Source: an uncultured Collinsella sp.
GTDB lineage: Bacteria; Actinomycetota; Coriobacteriia; Coriobacteriales; Coriobacteriaceae
NCBI GenBank assembly: GCA_958452935.1
Contig: CAUDVX010000039.1
Coordinates: forward strand, 1 to 15,299
DNA length: 15,299 nt
Direction: 5' to 3'
The notes under the pieces are model-generated. The model saw nothing but the letters and a program-made list of their open reading frames with translations. It did not search any database and had not been told where the DNA came from. Below are positions 12,889 through 15,299 of this stretch, in pieces (within the stretch, counting starts at the first letter, position 1; each line of letters starts with the position of its first letter). The position numbers were made by a program, and so were the translations under genes.

Positions 12889-15189
12889 ATGTTCGCTGCC
12901 GCCATCTCGCTCGTCGGTCTTGCGGCGACCGTCTACCTTGTTTTGCGCGAGGCCAAGGCCATTCGCGCTCAGTCGGGCACCGTCACCAAGGGCGCCTTCG
13001 CCTGGAGCGTCGCCTTCGGCCTGTTCCAGCTCTTTTTGACCGTCTGGGGCGCTATTGGCCTCGTCGCGCAAAACGAGCCGCTCGCCTTTGTGATGCTCAT
13101 CCTGACCAATGCCATCCTCACCGGCTGCGCCTGGGCCAGTATCGCCCGCGACCGCATCGCCCCGCGCGTCTTTGCGTTCGCCGGGCCCGACGCCCCCGCC
13201 CCCACCGGCAAGCTCGCCCGCCTGCGCGGCGCCTTTGTGGGCAAACCGCTCGTCGCCGCCGTCTTGTGCCTGCTGCTCGCCGGCGTCTTTGCGCTGCTGG
13301 GCATGGAGGTCTCGTCCAACCACGACTTTACCTGGGTCTACCCCCTGTGCATCCTGCTCGAGTGGGCCATCATCACCACGCTCATGGTCGGCCTGTTCTT
13401 CCTGTTCCAGCGCCACGGCGCAGCTCCCGCGGTCCTGGCCTTTGCCCTCTTTGTCCTGGGCATTGCCGAGTTCTTCGTCATCACGTTTAAATCCATGCCC
13501 ATCCAGCCGGGCGACCTTTCGGCCATCTCCACCGCCGCCGCGGTCGCCGGCACCGGCTACACCTTCTCGATCTCACTGTTCTGCGTGCTGTCCATGGGCT
13601 TTACCGCCATCGCCATGCTGCTATGCGAGTACGCCGGCCTGGTGGCACCGCACCGTCAGAAGGGCGCCGCCAACGCCAAGCGCATGCTGCTCACCAACCT
13701 GCTCGTCGCCGTGCTGTGCCTGGGCGGTGTAACCGCACACGTCACGCTCATCGACTACTACAACACCCTCGGCATCACCGTCTACACCTGGCGCCCGCTC
13801 GAGAGCTACTGGCGCGAGGGCTACCTGCCCGCTTTCATTAGCGCAGCGCAGTCCATCAAGCCGCCCAAACCCGCCGACTACTCCGTCGACGATGCCAAGG
13901 CCACGCTCAAAAAGTACGCCAAGGCCTACGACAAGTCCGATGCCGCCAAGAGCAACGAGCGCGCCGCCGCAAAGGAGCAGTTCGATAGCGAGAAGCCCAC
14001 GGTCATCGCCATCATGAACGAAACCTTCTCGGATCTTTCGATCTACCAGAACATGCGCTCCGGCTACGAAGGCCCGCAGTACTTTAAGAACCTGTCCAAC
14101 TGCCTCAGCCGCGGCAAGCTCTACGTGAGCGCCTACGGCGGCGGCACCGCCAATACCGAGTTTGAGTTTATGACCGGTAACTCCATGGCCAACCTGGGCT
14201 CGGGTGTGTACCCCTACACCATCTACAACATGGAAACGACCGGGAACCTGGCGGAGCAGTTCAAGTCGCTCGGATATTCCACCACGGCCATGCACCCCAA
14301 CCACGCAACCAACTGGAACCGCGAGAACGTCTACAAGGACTTTGGCTTTGACCAGTTCCTGTCCATCAACGACTTCCAAGGGGCCGACACCCTGCGTGGT
14401 ATGGTGACCGACCAGGCTACCTACGACAAGATTCTTGAGCTGCTCGACCAGAACGCCGATCCGCAGTTTATCTTCGACGTGACCATGCAGAACCACTCGG
14501 GCTACGACACGGGCCTGCTGCCGGCCGACAAGCAGATGCACCTGAACATCGACACGACCGACCTGGACACCAAGACCGTCGAGGACGGCACACTGTCCGA
14601 TGTCGACGAGTACGTCTCGTGCATCGAGCAGTCCGACCAGGCGCTGCGCTACTTCCTTAACGCCTTGAGCAAGCTCGACCGCAAGGTGGTCGTGGTGTTC
14701 TGGGGCGATCACCAGCCGTTCTTCCCGTCCAAGTTCAACGATAAGTGGTTTACCGGCGAGGACGATGCCACGCACCAGGAACGTCTGTGGCAGACCGACT
14801 ACATCATTTGGGCTAACTACGACGTTGCCGGTTGCGACCAAACGAGCGAGGTCGACGACCTGTCCACCAACTACCTGTCCACCCAGCTGATGCAGCTGAT
14901 CGGCGCACCGCTGACCGACTACCAGAAAGCGCACATGACGCTGCGCGAGTCGCTGCCCGCCATCAACTCGGTCGGCCACGAGGACGCCAGCCTGCGCTGG
15001 GCGCTCTCCTCCAACGTCACCGGTGACGACGCCGCCGCAGCAGCCGCCACCAAGGCGCGCGAGGATTACGCCAAGATGCAGTACTACGAGATGTTCCGCG
15101 ACGGCAAGAACGTCTATACGGAGCACTTCCAGACCGAGGCCAACGAGACCGACCCCAACCTGGCGCCGGGCACGACCAAGATCAAATAG
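12889..15189 (+). CDS. LtaS-like membrane phosphoglycerol transferase (sulfatase fold)
   Basis: A 766-residue membrane enzyme of the lipoteichoic-acid-synthase / MdoB family, which moves phosphoglycerol from phosphatidylglycerol to a glycolipid or glycan outside the membrane. About eight hydrophobic segments are visible (near 2-20, 38-59, 64-84, 119-138, 150-173, 180-200, 224-247, 266-285), against five in S. aureus LtaS. A Lys/Ala-rich linker (about 325-368) leads to the extracellular catalytic domain. Its metal and active-site residues are present: E378 in NETFSD, nucleophile T420 in GGGTANTEFEFMTG, H536 in MQNHSGYD, and D607-H608 in WGDHQPF. The start is ATG 12889 with GAGGAG seven bases upstream; a GTG at 12874 would overlap that SD. 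The C-terminal 60 residues are Ala-rich, then polar. The exact polymer or headgroup made is unknown. Confidence 0.92.
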   Translation: MFAAAISLVGLAATVYLVLREAKAIRAQSGTVTKGAFAWSVAFGLFQLFLTVWGAIGLVAQNEPLAFVMLILTNAILTGCAWASIARDRIAPRVFAFAGPDAPAPTGKLARLRGAFVGKPLVAAVLCLLLAGVFALLGMEVSSNHDFTWVYPLCILLEWAIITTLMVGLFFLFQRHGAAPAVLAFALFVLGIAEFFVITFKSMPIQPGDLSAISTAAAVAGTGYTFSISLFCVLSMGFTAIAMLLCEYAGLVAPHRQKGAANAKRMLLTNLLVAVLCLGGVTAHVTLIDYYNTLGITVYTWRPLESYWREGYLPAFISAAQSIKPPKPADYSVDDAKATLKKYAKAYDKSDAAKSNERAAAKEQFDSEKPTVIAIMNETFSDLSIYQNMRSGYEGPQYFKNLSNCLSRGKLYVSAYGGGTANTEFEFMTGNSMANLGSGVYPYTIYNMETTGNLAEQFKSLGYSTTAMHPNHATNWNRENVYKDFGFDQFLSINDFQGADTLRGMVTDQATYDKILELLDQNADPQFIFDVTMQNHSGYDTGLLPADKQMHLNIDTTDLDTKTVEDGTLSDVDEYVSCIEQSDQALRYFLNALSKLDRKVVVVFWGDHQPFFPSKFNDKWFTGEDDATHQERLWQTDYIIWANYDVAGCDQTSEVDDLSTNYLSTQLMQLIGAPLTDYQKAHMTLRESLPAINSVGHEDASLRWALSSNVTGDDAAAAAATKAREDYAKMQYYEMFRDGKNVYTEHFQTEANETDPNLAPGTTKIK

Positions 15190-15219
15190 CGACTAGCTGC
15201 GAGTTCATAACTGAAACGT

Positions 15220-15259
15220 CTGTCCGGGCGGAGGCATATAAGGTTCCCTGCTCGGACAG
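15220..15259 (+). other. 12-bp hairpin downstream of the LtaS-like gene, possible small-RNA element
   Basis: CTGTCCGGGCGG (15220-15231) pairs with CTGCTCGGACAG (15248-15259) over 12 positions, two of them G-U, around a 16-nt loop containing ATATAAGG. It begins 31 bases after the stop codon and is followed 13 bases later by an intrinsic terminator. The pair of hairpins could be an elaborate 3' UTR or a short structured RNA. Confidence 0.45.
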
Positions 15260-15272
15260 TCCTGCGCAAGAC

Positions 15273-15299
15273 GGAGGCCACATTAAGTGGCCTCCTTTG
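15273..15299 (+). terminator. Intrinsic terminator at the window edge
   Basis: GGAGGCCAC (15273-15281) pairs perfectly with GTGGCCTCC (15287-15295) around ATTAA, followed by TTTG where the window stops. It probably ends the transcript of the LtaS-like gene or of a small RNA downstream of it. Confidence 0.8.

Noticed and set aside
13621..15126. 501-codon open frame antisense to the LtaS-like gene
   Set aside because: The plus-strand frame has intact catalytic motifs; the antisense frame is Val/Gly/Leu-rich shadow sequence.
1..15299. Mobile elements, CRISPR arrays, tRNA or rRNA genes
   Set aside because: I saw no transposase or integrase motifs, no regularly spaced direct repeats and no cloverleaf or rRNA signature on either strand.

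Overview
This 15.3-kb window is high-GC chromosomal DNA with dense, ordinary-looking bacterial genes. The protein set (Tex, a short-form transaldolase, an RlmKL fusion, a KdpD/KdpE-like two-component system, Kup, an LtaS-like enzyme), the GC-rich coding regions and the short intergenic palindromes with a GGGAC core suggest a Coriobacteriia actinobacterium, most likely Collinsella or a close relative. That placement is inferred from sequence style and family resemblance, not from a database match. I see no phage genes, insertion sequences, CRISPR array, tRNA or rRNA.

Layout: (1) 1-2064 (+) is tex, cut at its 5' end by the window, followed by a strong hairpin. A gene-free stretch (2065-2436) holds two large hairpins and one copy of a 19-bp motif that recurs near kup. 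(2) 2437-4162 (-) holds a transaldolase and, upstream of it, a Cof-type HAD phosphatase, separated by an AT-richer leader with an inverted repeat. (3) 4238-6805 (+) is an RlmKL-type rRNA methyltransferase, divergent from the HAD gene. Its RlmK half is intact, but its RlmL half lacks a recognisable NPPY motif. (4) 6900-11640 (-) is an apparent potassium module. In transcription order it runs kup, a small single-pass membrane protein, a KdpD-like histidine kinase without the KdpD/USP cytoplasmic sensor domains, and a KdpE-like response regulator translationally coupled to the kinase. No kdpFABC genes are in view. A perfect 16-bp hairpin with a T-rich tail separates the kup part from the kdpDE part. 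(5) 11799-12674 (-) is an FMN nitroreductase-family protein with a Cys-containing N-terminal extension. (6) 12889-15189 (+) is an LtaS-like membrane phosphoglycerol transferase with about eight N-terminal membrane segments. It is followed by two tandem hairpins, the second a good intrinsic terminator at the window edge.

Most genes look like core housekeeping or cell-envelope functions. The points most worth checking are the apparently inactive RlmL half, the kup/small-membrane-protein/kdpDE arrangement with a terminator-like hairpin just before kdpD, the recurring GGGAC-core hairpins at gene ends, the 19-bp motif shared by the kup promoter region and the tex-tal gap, and the structured RNA downstream of the LtaS-like gene.
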